Shown here one piece after another: positions 44,076-53,033 of a DNA stretch of 64,000 bases. The notes under the pieces are model-generated. The model was not told the origin of the DNA and did not search any database. It saw only the letters and a program-made list of their open reading frames with translations. Each line of letters starts with the position of its first letter. Within the stretch, counting starts at the first letter, position 1. The translations under genes were made by a program, and so were the position numbers. This DNA is from Luteimonas padinae (GTDB lineage: Bacteria > Pseudomonadota > Gammaproteobacteria > Xanthomonadales > Xanthomonadaceae): NCBI RefSeq assembly GCF_014652935.1, contig NZ_BMZT01000003.1, positions 1 to 64,000 on the forward strand, in the 5' to 3' direction.

Positions 44076-45164
44076 ATGAAAGTCCTCGTCACCGGCACCG
44101 CCGGCTTCATCGGCAGCCACGTCGCCCTCAAGCTGCTCGCGCGCGGGGACGAGGTCATCGGCTTCGACAGCCTCAACGACTACTACGACGTCAACCTGAA
44201 GAAGGCGCGGCTGGCGCGCTTCATGGACCATCCCGGCTACACCCACGTGCAGGCCGACCTTGCCGACCGCGCGGCGGTGGAGCAGGTGTTCGCGACGCAC
44301 CGCCCGGACCGCGTCGTGCACCTGGCGGCGCAGGCGGGCGTGCGCTACGCGGCGGAGAACCCGCACGTCTACGTGTCGAGCAATGTCACCGGCACGCTGC
44401 ATGTGCTGGAAGGCTGCCGCCACCACGGCGTCGAACACCTGGTGTTCGCGTCCACCAGCTCGGTGTACGGCGCCAACCGCGCCATGCCCTTCAACGAGCA
44501 CCAGGCCACCGAGCATCCGCTGACGCTGTATGCGGCCACCAAGAAGGCCAACGAGATGATGGCGCACTCGTATGCGCACCTCTACGGCGTGCCGTCGACG
44601 GGCCTGCGCTTCTTCACCGTGTACGGGCCCTGGGGCCGGCCGGACATGGCGCTGTTCCTGTTCACCAAGGCCATCCTGGCCGGTGAACCGATCAAGGTGT
44701 TCAACCACGGTCACCACCGTCGCAGCTTCACCTACGTCGACGACATCGTCGAAGGCGTGGTGCGCGCGCTGGACCGTCCGGCCACCGCCGATCCGGCCTG
44801 GAGCGGCGAGTCGCCCGATCCGGGTTCCAGCGGCGTGGCGCCGTACCGGATCTACAACATCGGCAACGAGCAGCCGGTGGAGCTGCTGCGCTACATCGAG
44901 GTGCTGGAGCAGTGCCTGGGCAGGAAGGCGGTGATGGAGATGCTGCCGCTGCAGGCCGGCGACGTGCCCGACACCGAGGCCGACGTCTCGGCGCTGGTGG
45001 CGGACGTCGGCTATCGGCCGGTGGTGGGGGTGGAAGAGGGCGTGGCCAACTTCGTCCGCTGGTACCGCGACTACTACCGAGGCGACGCTGCGGGGCACTT
45101 CGTGGCGCCCGGGGTCGCAGGGTTCCGGACGGCTATGCTGCGGCGCAGCAATGCCGTAACATGA
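44076..45164 (+). CDS. UDP-glucuronate 4-epimerase-like SDR
   Basis: A 362-residue extended SDR with [46 protein letters not shown] and the active-site [37 protein letters not shown] and [13 protein letters not shown] follow. These motifs mark UDP-GlcA 4-epimerases (UDP-GalA formation). The last 30 residues ([21 protein letters not shown] region) extend past the usual 335-residue end. With the WecA-like gene downstream it forms a small second polysaccharide-linked group. Confidence 0.88.
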   Translation: MKVLVTGTAGFIGSHVALKLLARGDEVIGFDSLNDYYDVNLKKARLARFMDHPGYTHVQADLADRAAVEQVFATHRPDRVVHLAAQAGVRYAAENPHVYVSSNVTGTLHVLEGCRHHGVEHLVFASTSSVYGANRAMPFNEHQATEHPLTLYAATKKANEMMAHSYAHLYGVPSTGLRFFTVYGPWGRPDMALFLFTKAILAGEPIKVFNHGHHRRSFTYVDDIVEGVVRALDRPATADPAWSGESPDPGSSGVAPYRIYNIGNEQPVELLRYIEVLEQCLGRKAVMEMLPLQAGDVPDTEADVSALVADVGYRPVVGVEEGVANFVRWYRDYYRGDAAGHFVAPGVAGFRTAMLRRSNAVT

Positions 45165-45335
45165 AGGGCTTGCCGTCGATGCTGTCACGGTTCCTCCACG
45201 ACGGATTGGCATGCTGGGGTGCGATCGCCGCGATGTAAGCCCCCGTCGCGCCGGGCCGTCGGCAAGTTGGCCTGGTTCTCGCGTGCAGGTGGGCGGTGCG
45301 CGCCGTGGCAGCGCAGACCGGCGAATGGAGTCGCG

Positions 45336-46613
45336 ATGGATTGGGTGCTGGAAATCGGACTGGGTTACGCACTGCTGGCCGCCGTGATCGCCTGGGGCAT
45401 GCTGAAGCTGCTGCACCCGCTGGCGCCGCGCCTGAACCTCCTCGATTTTCCCAAGGGCCGGAAGGACCACGCCCATCCGACGCCGATCATCGGCGGTCTG
45501 GCGATGGTCGTGGGCTGCCTGGTGGTGCTGCCGCTGCTGCCCGCGCACGCCGCCTCGACCATGCTCGCGTTCCTGGCCGCCTCGCTGCTGCTGGTGGGCG
45601 TGGGCCTGTACGACGACCGCCATGACCTGCGCTGGTACTGGCGCGTGCTCGCCCAGGTGGTCGCCGCGCTGATCATGATCTACGGCGCCGGCGTGCGCGT
45701 GGCCAACCTCGGCGGCGTGTTCGGCATGGGCGAGCTGGGCTGGATCTCGGTGCCGTTCACCGTGTTCGCCACCGTCGGCATCATCAACGCCATCAACATG
45801 GTCGACGGCGCCGACGGCCTGGCCGGATCGCTGGTCGCGGCCTGCCTGGTGATGCTGGCGGCCGCCGCCGTGTACGCGGGCAATCCGTCGCTGGCGCGGA
45901 TCTCGCTGGTGATCGCCGGCGCCGTCTGCGCCTTCCTGCTCTACAACATGCGTTTCCCCTGGCAGCCGCGCGCGAAGACCTTCATGGGCAACGCCGGCAG
46001 CGCCTGGCTGGGACTGCTGGTGGCCTGGGTGGTGTTCCGCCTGACCCAGAACTCCGGCCACCCGGTGAACCCCGTCCTCGCGCTGTGGCTGATCCCGATC
46101 CCGGTGATGGACTGCCTGGTACTGACCGTGCGCCGCACGCGCGAAGGCCGCTCGCCGTTCTCCGCCGGGCGCGACCACATCCACCACTTCATGCAGGACG
46201 CCGGCTTCGGCCCGACCCAGGCGGCGGTGACGCTGACGCTCTTCAGCTTCGGCACCGGCGCGGTGGCCGGGCAGCTGATGCGCCTGGACGTGCCGAACAT
46301 GGCGATCCTGGCCGCCTTCATCGCCCTGTGCGTGGGCTGGTATGCGCTGAGCTGCAACCGCGCGGCGACGCTGCGCTTCTTTGGCGCACTGCGCGCACTG
46401 CCGGTGTTCGGGCCGCTGCCCGAGCGCGTCCGTGGCCGACAGGACGGAGCGGGCGAGCGGCCGCTGGCGACCGCGCGCGCCACCGCCGCGGGCATCGCGG
46501 GACGCACCATGCCCTCCCGCGCCGATACGCGTCCGACCGGACCGTCCACACCCGGGGCCGAGGGCAAAGGCGGCGAAGATTCCGACGACGAGCGTTTACG
46601 CCGCAGCGCCTGA
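45336..46613 (+). CDS. WecA/TagO-like polyprenyl-phosphate GlcNAc-1-phosphate transferase
   Basis: Polytopic enzyme starting undecaprenyl-linked glycan synthesis. The 425 residues include DFPKGRKDHAHPTPIIGGLA, VGLYDDRHDLRW, NAINMVDGADGLAGS, FMGNAGSAWLG and GRDHIHHFM, the standard catalytic loops. A 90-residue disordered basic/Ser/Pro C-terminal tail (from about residue 335) is longer than in E. coli WecA. GGAG 5 bases before the ATG at 45336 fixes the start. The 45165-45335 gap holds no other supported feature. Confidence 0.9.
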   Translation: MDWVLEIGLGYALLAAVIAWGMLKLLHPLAPRLNLLDFPKGRKDHAHPTPIIGGLAMVVGCLVVLPLLPAHAASTMLAFLAASLLLVGVGLYDDRHDLRWYWRVLAQVVAALIMIYGAGVRVANLGGVFGMGELGWISVPFTVFATVGIINAINMVDGADGLAGSLVAACLVMLAAAAVYAGNPSLARISLVIAGAVCAFLLYNMRFPWQPRAKTFMGNAGSAWLGLLVAWVVFRLTQNSGHPVNPVLALWLIPIPVMDCLVLTVRRTREGRSPFSAGRDHIHHFMQDAGFGPTQAAVTLTLFSFGTGAVAGQLMRLDVPNMAILAAFIALCVGWYALSCNRAATLRFFGALRALPVFGPLPERVRGRQDGAGERPLATARATAAGIAGRTMPSRADTRPTGPSTPGAEGKGGEDSDDERLRRSA

Positions 46614-46649
46614 GGCCGGAAACCGCCATCATGGCGGACTGTCCAGCCT

Positions 46650-46737
46650 GCCCGGGTGGCGGAATCGGTAGACGCAGGGGACTTAAACTCCCTGGGCCTT
46701 GCGGCCATTGCGGGTTCGAGTCCCGCCCCGGGCACCA
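46650..46737 (+). tRNA. tRNA-Leu (anticodon UAA), first copy
   Basis: An 88-base class II tRNA with acceptor GCCCGGG/CCCGGGC, anticodon loop CTTAAAC with TAA at 46684-46686, variable arm GGGCCTTGCGGCC, T arm GCGGGTTCGAGTCCCGC and an encoded CCA. Confidence 0.95.
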
Positions 46738-46828
46738 TCTCAAGCGCTGCGCATTCAGCCGCGGCCGCATCCCGCGCCTTCATGCGTTGAACCCGGGTGC
46801 GCATCCGGGACACCGGGCCGCGCCATCG

Positions 46829-46916
46829 GCCCGGGTGGCGAAACCAGGTAGACGCAGGGGACTTAAAATCTTCCGGCCGCAAGGCCTTGTGGGTTCGAAT
46901 CCCACCCCGGGCACCA
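46829..46916 (+). tRNA. tRNA-Leu (anticodon UAA), second copy
   Basis: An 88-base class II tRNA 91 bases after the first copy. The acceptor and T arms are intact (GTGGGTTCGAATCCCAC, CCA encoded). The anticodon loop CTTAAAA has TAA, but the anticodon stem GGGGA/TCTTC relies on two G-U pairs. It differs from the first copy in the D loop and variable arm, so it is a diverged rather than recent duplicate. It abuts the toxin/immunity pair. Confidence 0.88.
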
Positions 46917-46948
46917 GCGCGAACCGCGAAGTTGACCGCGCAGTCGAG

Positions 46949-48427
46949 TCACCCGGGGCGAATCCGGGGCTGCGGGTCCGGTCCGGAGCGCTCCCACCGC
47001 TCCGGGCCTTGCGGATGGATATCCGTATGCTGCGGCGTGCATCCGTCCTCAGCCGCCGCAAGGGCGTCCCGCACGGACAGCGTCGACCATGGGGTGGCGG
47101 GATCACTCGGATCACCCTGCCAGGCGATGACGCGCCTGCGCCCACTGTTGGGCAGGCTGCCCTCGGCGAATGCGAGGTGGGTGATCCTGCCCCGTCCGGA
47201 TCGCTCCACTTCGCGAAGCAGGGTCCCGGTGACCACGTCCAGCTCGAGCGGTGCCGGAGCGGCGCCGTGTGACTCGTACAGCTCCAGCAGCCGTGTCCGC
47301 AGCGCTTCGTCGTCGTGTGGATCCGGGGACGTCGTGGGTCGTGGCGGTCGCAGCTGCATGCCCTCCATATAGTCGACATTGTCCGCGGCCCGACGACCGG
47401 TGGCAGGCCGGGCGAGGGACCAGCCGGACTCGCGGAGTGCGTACTCCGTTCCCCTGGTGGTCGTGAGGACGGGATCGTCCGGCGGAACCGCCGTGATCTC
47501 GGCCATTTCCTTGCGTGCCAGCGCGTTTACGCCGCGGATGTGGATCGGGCTGCCACAACCGGCTCGCTCGATGTGGTGCAGGAGCCGCAGGCCCTCGCGC
47601 GGATTGCGCAACATTGCGTCGAAGAACTGCAGGTCCGGATTGAATTCAAAGTCCCGCGAGAGACTGGCGTCGCCGCGCTGCACAATGCTCCTCCAGCGGT
47701 CGCTGGTTGCCGACGTGCCGTACTGCAGTTCGCCGAGAAGCCTGGCGCCCGCGCGCGCATGGTCGCGGCCCGCCACGATGGCCCTGCGCGCGTGCGGGTT
47801 GAGGCCGTCGATTCCCGTGCCGCCGATCCAGTCCGCCGTGCCGTCCGCGGACAGCTCGTTGTGCTGCAAGTGATCGAGCAGGCGCCGCCCGCGGACTTCG
47901 TTCTGGTTGAACAGCTTGCTCGCCATCGTCACGATCTCGATCGCTTCGGCCGGATCGTCCGCGCCGAGCCGCGCAAGCCAGGGCACGTCGCTCAGCGGTT
48001 GGCCGACGTGTCGCCACTTGTAGTCGACCTGCTCGCGGTTGAGGGTTTCGACGAATTCTCGGCCGACCCCGGAGCGCAGGTAAGCGTCAAGCCGATCCCG
48101 CTCGTCGGCGCCGAGGGCGTTGCCGACCTGCCCCCGCCGTTGCAGGCGCGCTGAAAGCGACGCCATCTCCTCTTCGGTAAAGCGTGCCTCCGGCATCGCC
48201 CACGCCTGGTAACCGACCAGGAGGTCAGCGACCTTGTGGCCACGTCCGGGCTGCCCGAAGTCCCACTGCACGATCCCGGTCGACCAGCCCGAATTGCCGG
48301 TGCTGTGGGCGAGGGCGAACGCCGGGAATGTATTGACCTCGCTGCCTCGTCCGACGGCGTTGTAGACGATGGATTCGAAGGCTTGGCGCGAGAGCGGATC
48401 GTGGACATCCTTGTCCTCTGGTTTCAT
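46949..48427 (-). CDS. Candidate T4SS antibacterial effector with XVIPCD-like C-terminus
   Basis: A 492-residue protein. Residues about 380-470 match the plan of XVIPCD, the signal domain that sends effectors through the xanthomonad type IV killing system. A helical lead is followed by GRITHLAFAEG (compare RIDHV in the canonical domain) and VIAWQGDPSDPATPWSTLSV (compare FAVQG-D). The tail is Gln/Pro/Asp-rich. The N-terminal region (about 10-110) has FALAHSTGNSGWSTGIVQWDFG, quoted in parts only as SGWSTGIVQWDFGQPGRG, suggestive of a lysozyme-like hydrolase. There is no signal peptide. The upstream gene encodes an LprI-like lysozyme-inhibitor protein and overlaps by ATGA, as expected for effector and immunity. 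The domain calls are by eye. Confidence 0.7.
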   Translation of the reverse strand: MKPEDKDVHDPLSRQAFESIVYNAVGRGSEVNTFPAFALAHSTGNSGWSTGIVQWDFGQPGRGHKVADLLVGYQAWAMPEARFTEEEMASLSARLQRRGQVGNALGADERDRLDAYLRSGVGREFVETLNREQVDYKWRHVGQPLSDVPWLARLGADDPAEAIEIVTMASKLFNQNEVRGRRLLDHLQHNELSADGTADWIGGTGIDGLNPHARRAIVAGRDHARAGARLLGELQYGTSATSDRWRSIVQRGDASLSRDFEFNPDLQFFDAMLRNPREGLRLLHHIERAGCGSPIHIRGVNALARKEMAEITAVPPDDPVLTTTRGTEYALRESGWSLARPATGRRAADNVDYMEGMQLRPPRPTTSPDPHDDEALRTRLLELYESHGAAPAPLELDVVTGTLLREVERSGRGRITHLAFAEGSLPNSGRRRVIAWQGDPSDPATPWSTLSVRDALAAAEDGCTPQHTDIHPQGPERWERSGPDPQPRIRPG

Positions 48428-48963
48428 CGTTCGGCGTCTTCCATACCGGTGGCACGTGCCCGCACCAGAGCGGCCCTGGCGCGAGTCTTTTCCGCTCTGC
48501 AGGCCTCGGCCAGGTCGACGGCTTCGTTCCGTGACATCCCGTCCAGCAGCGGTTCGAGCGCACATTCGGCATCACGCCACGCTTCCCATGCGCGTTCCGC
48601 ATCGCGCAGCCGGTCCACGAGTGTGTCCGCGTAGCTGGGATCCGAGCCGGTCGCCCTGGTCCTGCGTGAGGCGTGCGCGAGCGCCTCGATCGCCGCTTCA
48701 TGGGCCTGTCGGGCGATGTGCATGTTCCGGTACGGAGCGCATGCGAACAGGCGCAGGGACTCGCACTCCTCGATCATCGCAGCGGGAAGCCGGGCATAAC
48801 ACGCCTCCTTCGCGTCGAGATCGGCAGCGTCCTGGCAGTCCCCCGGATCCATCGCTGCAGCGGGCGCCGCGAAGCCGGGAAAGAGGTCCGAAGCAACTGC
48901 GGGGCCCGGCATCAATGTCGTGACCGCGATCAGTAGCGCGGCCTGGAGTCGTTCGTGCGTCAT
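48424..48963 (-). CDS. LprI-like (DUF1311) periplasmic protein, candidate immunity factor
   Basis: A 179-residue precursor with signal peptide MTHERLQAALLIAVTTL ending AVA-S and six cysteines. A C-terminal LprI-type region has DAERAWEAWRDAECALEP and AVDLAEACRAEKTRARAALV. This family includes lysozyme inhibitors. AGGAAG lies 7 bases before the ATG at 48963. Its stop overlaps the effector start, the same order seen in known X-Tfi/X-Tfe pairs. The location should protect the periplasm from a murein-attacking toxin. Confidence 0.75.
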   Translation of the reverse strand: MTHERLQAALLIAVTTLMPGPAVASDLFPGFAAPAAAMDPGDCQDAADLDAKEACYARLPAAMIEECESLRLFACAPYRNMHIARQAHEAAIEALAHASRRTRATGSDPSYADTLVDRLRDAERAWEAWRDAECALEPLLDGMSRNEAVDLAEACRAEKTRARAALVRARATGMEDAER

Positions 48964-49089
48964 CGGATCTTCCTTGTGTGATGCATCAACCGGGCCCGCG
49001 TCCTTGCCGCCCGTGGATCGAGTGTAGCGCCGCCGTGTCCCTGTGGGATCATCCGGGGGCGCCGTCCGGGCGCGCTTCGGATATTTCCG

Positions 49090-50721
49090 ATGACCTACCG
49101 CTACACCGCCTGGTTCGCCTGCATCGCCATCTGCCTGCTCGCCGTCGTGCTGGCGCTGGCCTGGTCGCCGGGGTGGTGGTGGCTGGCGGGGGTGGCGGGC
49201 GCGCTGTCGCTGCTGGGCCTGGCCGACGTGAGCCAGCGCACCAGCACGCTGCGGCAGCTGTATCCGGTGCTGATCCATTTCCGCTACGGGCTGGAGTCGG
49301 TCGGGCCGGAGATCCGGCAGTACTTCATCGAGCGCGATGCCGAGGAGGTGCCGTTCTCGCGCGAGCAGCGCGCGCTGGTCTACCAGCGTGCGAAGCGCGT
49401 GCAGGACACGGTGCCGTTCGGGACCATCCACGATGTGTACGGCAACGATTACGAGTGGATCAACCATTCGCTGGTGCCCACGCACCTGGCCGACCACGAC
49501 TTCCGGGTCACGGTGGGCGAGGGTGGTGCCGCGCCCTACGAGGCCAGTCTGTTCAACATCTCGGCGATGAGCTTCGGTTCGCTGTCGGCGAACGCGATCC
49601 GTGCGCTGAACCTGGGCGCGAAGCACGGCGGGTTCTATCACGACACCGGCGAGGGCTCGATCTCGAGCTACCACCGCGAGCACGGCGGCGACCTGGTGTG
49701 GGAGATCGGCTCGGGCTACTTCGGCTGCCGCGACGCCGAGGGGCGCTTCGACCCCGCGCGCTTTGCCGACAACGCCGCCGATCCGCAGGTGAAGATGGTC
49801 GAGATCAAGCTGTCGCAGGGCGCCAAGCCCGGGCACGGCGGCATGCTGCCGGCGGCGAAGGTGACGCCGGAGATCGCGCTGGCGCGCGGTGTGCCGGTGG
49901 GCGTGGACTGCATCTCGCCGGCGCAGCATTCGGCCTTCGGGTCACCGGTCGGCCTGCTGGAGTTCGTGGCCGCGCTGCGCGAGCTGGCGGGCGGGAAGCC
50001 GGTGGGCTTCAAGCTGGCGATCGGGCACCCCTGGGAGTGGTTCGGCGTGGCCAAGGCCATGCGCGAGACCGGGATCCTGCCCGACTTCATCGTGGTCGAC
50101 GGTGCCGAGGGCGGCACCGGCGCGGCGCCGGTGGAGTTCGTCAACCACATCGGCGTGCCGCTGCAGGAAGCGCTGATGCTGGTGCACAACACCCTGGTGG
50201 GCGTGGACCTGCGCGACCGGATCCGGGTGGGCGCGGCGGGCAGGATCACCTCGGGCTTCGACATCGCGCGCACGCTGGCGATGGGCGCGGACTTCTGCAA
50301 CGCGGGGCGCGCCTTCATGTTCTCGCTGGGCTGCATCCAGGCGCGCAGCTGCCACAACGACCGCTGTCCGACGGGCATCGCGACCCAGGACCCGCGGCGC
50401 TGGACCCACCTCGACGTCGAGGGCAAGGCCGAGCGCGTGGCGCACTACCACCGCAACACCATGCTGGGCTTCCGCGACCTGCTATGTGCGGCGGGGCTGT
50501 CGTCGCCGGCGGAGCTGGGGCCGGAGCACATCGTGCGCCGGGTGTCCGGCAACCACGTGAGTTCGCTGGCCAACATCTACCACTTCCTGCAGCCGGGCGA
50601 GCTGCTGGGCGACGTGCCCGAACGCCACGCCGTGTTCCGCGCCTTCTGGGCCGACGCCCGCGCCGACACCTTCGCCCCGCCACCGCGCGTGCTCGAGATG
50701 CGCGCCTCCAAAAGCCACTGA
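49090..50721 (+). CDS. FMN-binding glutamate-synthase family protein
   Basis: A 543-residue protein with one or two N-terminal membrane helices (about residues 5-45). A GltS-like FMN barrel follows (FNISAMSFGSLSANAI, KPGHGGMLPAAKVTPEIA broken as KPGHGGMLPAAK, VDGAEGGTGAAP). A Cys cluster CIQARSCHNDRCPTGIATQ matches the 3Fe-4S region of glutamate synthase. The glutaminase domain is missing, so ordinary GOGAT activity is not expected. The real reaction is unknown. Confidence 0.88.
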   Translation: MTYRYTAWFACIAICLLAVVLALAWSPGWWWLAGVAGALSLLGLADVSQRTSTLRQLYPVLIHFRYGLESVGPEIRQYFIERDAEEVPFSREQRALVYQRAKRVQDTVPFGTIHDVYGNDYEWINHSLVPTHLADHDFRVTVGEGGAAPYEASLFNISAMSFGSLSANAIRALNLGAKHGGFYHDTGEGSISSYHREHGGDLVWEIGSGYFGCRDAEGRFDPARFADNAADPQVKMVEIKLSQGAKPGHGGMLPAAKVTPEIALARGVPVGVDCISPAQHSAFGSPVGLLEFVAALRELAGGKPVGFKLAIGHPWEWFGVAKAMRETGILPDFIVVDGAEGGTGAAPVEFVNHIGVPLQEALMLVHNTLVGVDLRDRIRVGAAGRITSGFDIARTLAMGADFCNAGRAFMFSLGCIQARSCHNDRCPTGIATQDPRRWTHLDVEGKAERVAHYHRNTMLGFRDLLCAAGLSSPAELGPEHIVRRVSGNHVSSLANIYHFLQPGELLGDVPERHAVFRAFWADARADTFAPPPRVLEMRASKSH

Positions 50722-50788
50722 CCGCGCCGCTGCTGCGTCGGCATCCGTATCGGTGCCGGTGCAGGCGTGCGTGGACCGGCGTACGCGC

Positions 50789-52030
50789 CTACGCGCCCTC
50801 CAGGCGGTTCACGATGGCCGTCGCAGTCAGGTCGCCGCTGACGTTGCCGGTGGTCGAGAACACGTCGGGGATGTTGTCGACCGCCAGCAGCAGCCCCAGC
50901 GGCTCCACCGGCAGGCCCATCGCCTGGGTCACCGGCAGGTTGTTGGTCATGAAGCTGACCTGGCCGGGCAGGCCGACCGAGCCCATGCTGATCAGCGCCG
51001 ACAGCACGATGGCGGTGCCGACCTGCAGCCCGCTGAGGTCGAGGCCGTACATCCAGGCGATGAAGCTCACCACGCCGATGTACTGGATCGGGCTGGTGAT
51101 GCGGAACAGCGACACCGCCATCGGCAGCACCAGCGCGGTGACGTGCAGCGGGTAGCCGAGGCGGTTGCGCGCGCAGTCGATCATCGCCGGCAGCGACGCC
51201 AGCGAGGACTGCGTGCTGGCCGCGATCACCTGGGCGGGGAAGATGCCGACCATGAAGCGGCGCACCGGCTCCTTCGCCACCAGGCGCGCGACGCCGTACA
51301 GCAGCACCGTGACCATGATGTACAGCGTGCACAGCAGCAGCACGTACCAGCCCAGCGCGCCCAGCACCGCCAGGCCCACGCGCGCACACACCGCGAGCAC
51401 CAGCGCGAACACGCCCAGCGGTGCCGCCAGCAGCACCCAGCGCACGACCTGGATCATGGTGTCGGCGATGGCCTGCACCAGCTCGAGCAGGCGCGCGCGG
51501 CGCTCGGGGTCGATGCGGGTGGCGGCAAAGCCGAAGAACAGCGAGAACACCACCAGCGGCAGCATGGCGTTGGCCGCGGCCGCCGCGAGCGCGTTGCTGG
51601 GGATGACGGTGGTGATCCACTCGCCGAAGGCGGGCGCGCGGCCGATCACGGTGTCGTCGGCGCCGATGGCCAGGCGGAACGCGTCGACCAGCGCCTGGTC
51701 GCGCGGCACCAGCGACAGCAGGCTCGGGGCCATGAAGGCGGTGAAGCTGCCCGAGGCGATCAGCAGCACCGCGAACACGGCCATCGCGCGCCGCGCGGTT
51801 CGGCCCGACGCCGCGGCATCGGTGGCGGAATTCACGCCCAGCACCACCAGCGCCGCCACCAGCGGCACCACGGTCATCTGCAGGGCGTTGAGCCAGAGCC
51901 GGCCGATGGGCTGGACCAGATCGGCGGCGCGCGCGCCCAGCGCCGGGTCGCTCCAGGCCAGCAGCAGGCCGGCGATGGCGCCCAGCGCCAGCGCCAGCAG
52001 CACGCGTGCTGCGTTCGAAAGCCGCGGCAT
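50789..52030 (-). CDS. Dicarboxylate/amino-acid:cation symporter (DAACS)
   Basis: A 413-residue transporter of the GltP/DctA fold. Its helices include LNALQMTVVPLVAALVVLG (substrate region), IPSNALAAAAANAMLPLVVF, STQSSLASLPAM (hairpin 1 serine-rich motif) and NVSGDLTATAIVNRL (D/N substrate motif). The ATG at 52030 has GGAGG upstream; a TTG six bases further up is an alternative. It is the last gene of the minus-strand murein-peptide group, so glutamate or a related amino acid released from murein is the likely cargo. Confidence 0.9.
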   Translation of the reverse strand: MPRLSNAARVLLALALGAIAGLLLAWSDPALGARAADLVQPIGRLWLNALQMTVVPLVAALVVLGVNSATDAAASGRTARRAMAVFAVLLIASGSFTAFMAPSLLSLVPRDQALVDAFRLAIGADDTVIGRAPAFGEWITTVIPSNALAAAAANAMLPLVVFSLFFGFAATRIDPERRARLLELVQAIADTMIQVVRWVLLAAPLGVFALVLAVCARVGLAVLGALGWYVLLLCTLYIMVTVLLYGVARLVAKEPVRRFMVGIFPAQVIAASTQSSLASLPAMIDCARNRLGYPLHVTALVLPMAVSLFRITSPIQYIGVVSFIAWMYGLDLSGLQVGTAIVLSALISMGSVGLPGQVSFMTNNLPVTQAMGLPVEPLGLLLAVDNIPDVFSTTGNVSGDLTATAIVNRLEGA

Positions 52031-52073
52031 CCTCAACGCCTCCCCGATGCGGGGCCGTCGCCGCCAACCAGGC

Positions 52074-52159
52074 TGTAGGAGCGGCTATAGCCGCGACCGG
52101 GTCCGCGGGACTGATTGCGGCTTCGACCGGCGGTTGTCGCGGCTATGGCCGCTCCTGCA
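52074..52159. repeat. Inverted REP pair (REPIN-like), intergenic
   Basis: The forward copy 52074-52098 has core GGAGCGGCTATAGCCGC. The reverse copy 52136-52159 has core GCGGCTATGGCCGCTCC. They are separated by 37 bases that hold a related TTGCGGCTTCGACC. The pair can fold into one long hairpin between the regulator and the symporter genes and may damp read-through to the symporter. Confidence 0.8.
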
Positions 52160-52189
52160 AAGGCGTTGCGACGTGCTGCCATGGGGACC

Positions 52190-53026
52190 TCATTCGATGG
52201 GTGCGGCATTCTCGACCAGCATACGCAGGTGGACTTCGTCTTCGCACAGCAGCAGGAACACCAGGTCCAGCAGGTGCTGCAGCGCCGCGTGGTACAGCAG
52301 CACCTCCACCTGCGGACGCGGGTCGTGCGCGCTCACCAGCAGCGCGATGTCGGCATGCGCCCGCAGCGCGTTCGCGGTATGCCGGGTGATCGTGACCACC
52401 TTGCCGCCGCGCTGGCGGAACAGGCGCGCGGTATGGCACAGCGCCGCTTCCTGGCCGTGTTCGCACAGCACCAGCAGCACGTCGCCGCTGGCCGCCGAAG
52501 AGGTGCCCACCGCCATCAGCGCCGGGTCGAACAGGTGGATGGCGGTGCGGCCGATCATCGCCAGCTTGATCGAGAGCGCGCGCGCGTGCAGGCCGTCATT
52601 GCCGACGCCGATGGCGTAGACCTTGCCGGCCGTACGGATGGCTTCGGCCACCCGGGCGACCTCGGTGTGCGCGTTGAGCGCGCGGGTGACGGTCACGGCC
52701 TCGGCCTTGGCGCGCCACAGCGATTCGGCAAGCCGCGCCCCCGGGTCGTCGTCGTGCGCGGCCAGCGCCGTGCCGGCGTCGCCGCCGTCGGAGTCGAGCC
52801 GTGCCAGCGATTCGCCGATGGAGAACTTGAGGTCCGGGTAGCCCTTGAAGCCGAGTTTCTGGCTGAACTTCACCACGCTCGACTGGCTGATGCCGAGCGC
52901 GTTGGCCAGCTGCTGCGAGGAGTAGTCGCGCAGCAGGTGGGCGTTGTCGAGCATGAAATCGGCAATGCGGCGCTCGATCGCCGACATCCGGTCGCGTTCG
53001 CCGCGGATCCTCGCGAGCGGGGGCAT
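52190..53026 (-). CDS. RpiR-family transcriptional regulator (HTH + SIS)
   Basis: A 278-residue regulator with an N-terminal HTH (IADFMLDNAHLL, SSQQLANALGISQSSVVKFSQKLGF as two pieces, residues about 22-62). The SIS sugar-phosphate-binding domain is at about 120-255 (VYAIGVGNDGLHA, LVLCEHGQEA). RpiR members such as MurR respond to sugar phosphates, including a murein sugar phosphate. It lies 7 bases after the epimerase, so it should be autoregulated within the group. The candidate operator is at 55602-55618. Confidence 0.9.
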   Translation of the reverse strand: MPPLARIRGERDRMSAIERRIADFMLDNAHLLRDYSSQQLANALGISQSSVVKFSQKLGFKGYPDLKFSIGESLARLDSDGGDAGTALAAHDDDPGARLAESLWRAKAEAVTVTRALNAHTEVARVAEAIRTAGKVYAIGVGNDGLHARALSIKLAMIGRTAIHLFDPALMAVGTSSAASGDVLLVLCEHGQEAALCHTARLFRQRGGKVVTITRHTANALRAHADIALLVSAHDPRPQVEVLLYHAALQHLLDLVFLLLCEDEVHLRMLVENAAPIE

Positions 53027-53033
53027 CGGCGCC

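Noticed and set aside
46829..46916. Second tRNA-Leu as a pseudogene
   Set aside because: Acceptor, D and T arms and CCA are intact and the anticodon stem still pairs with G-U, so a functional tRNA is at least as likely.
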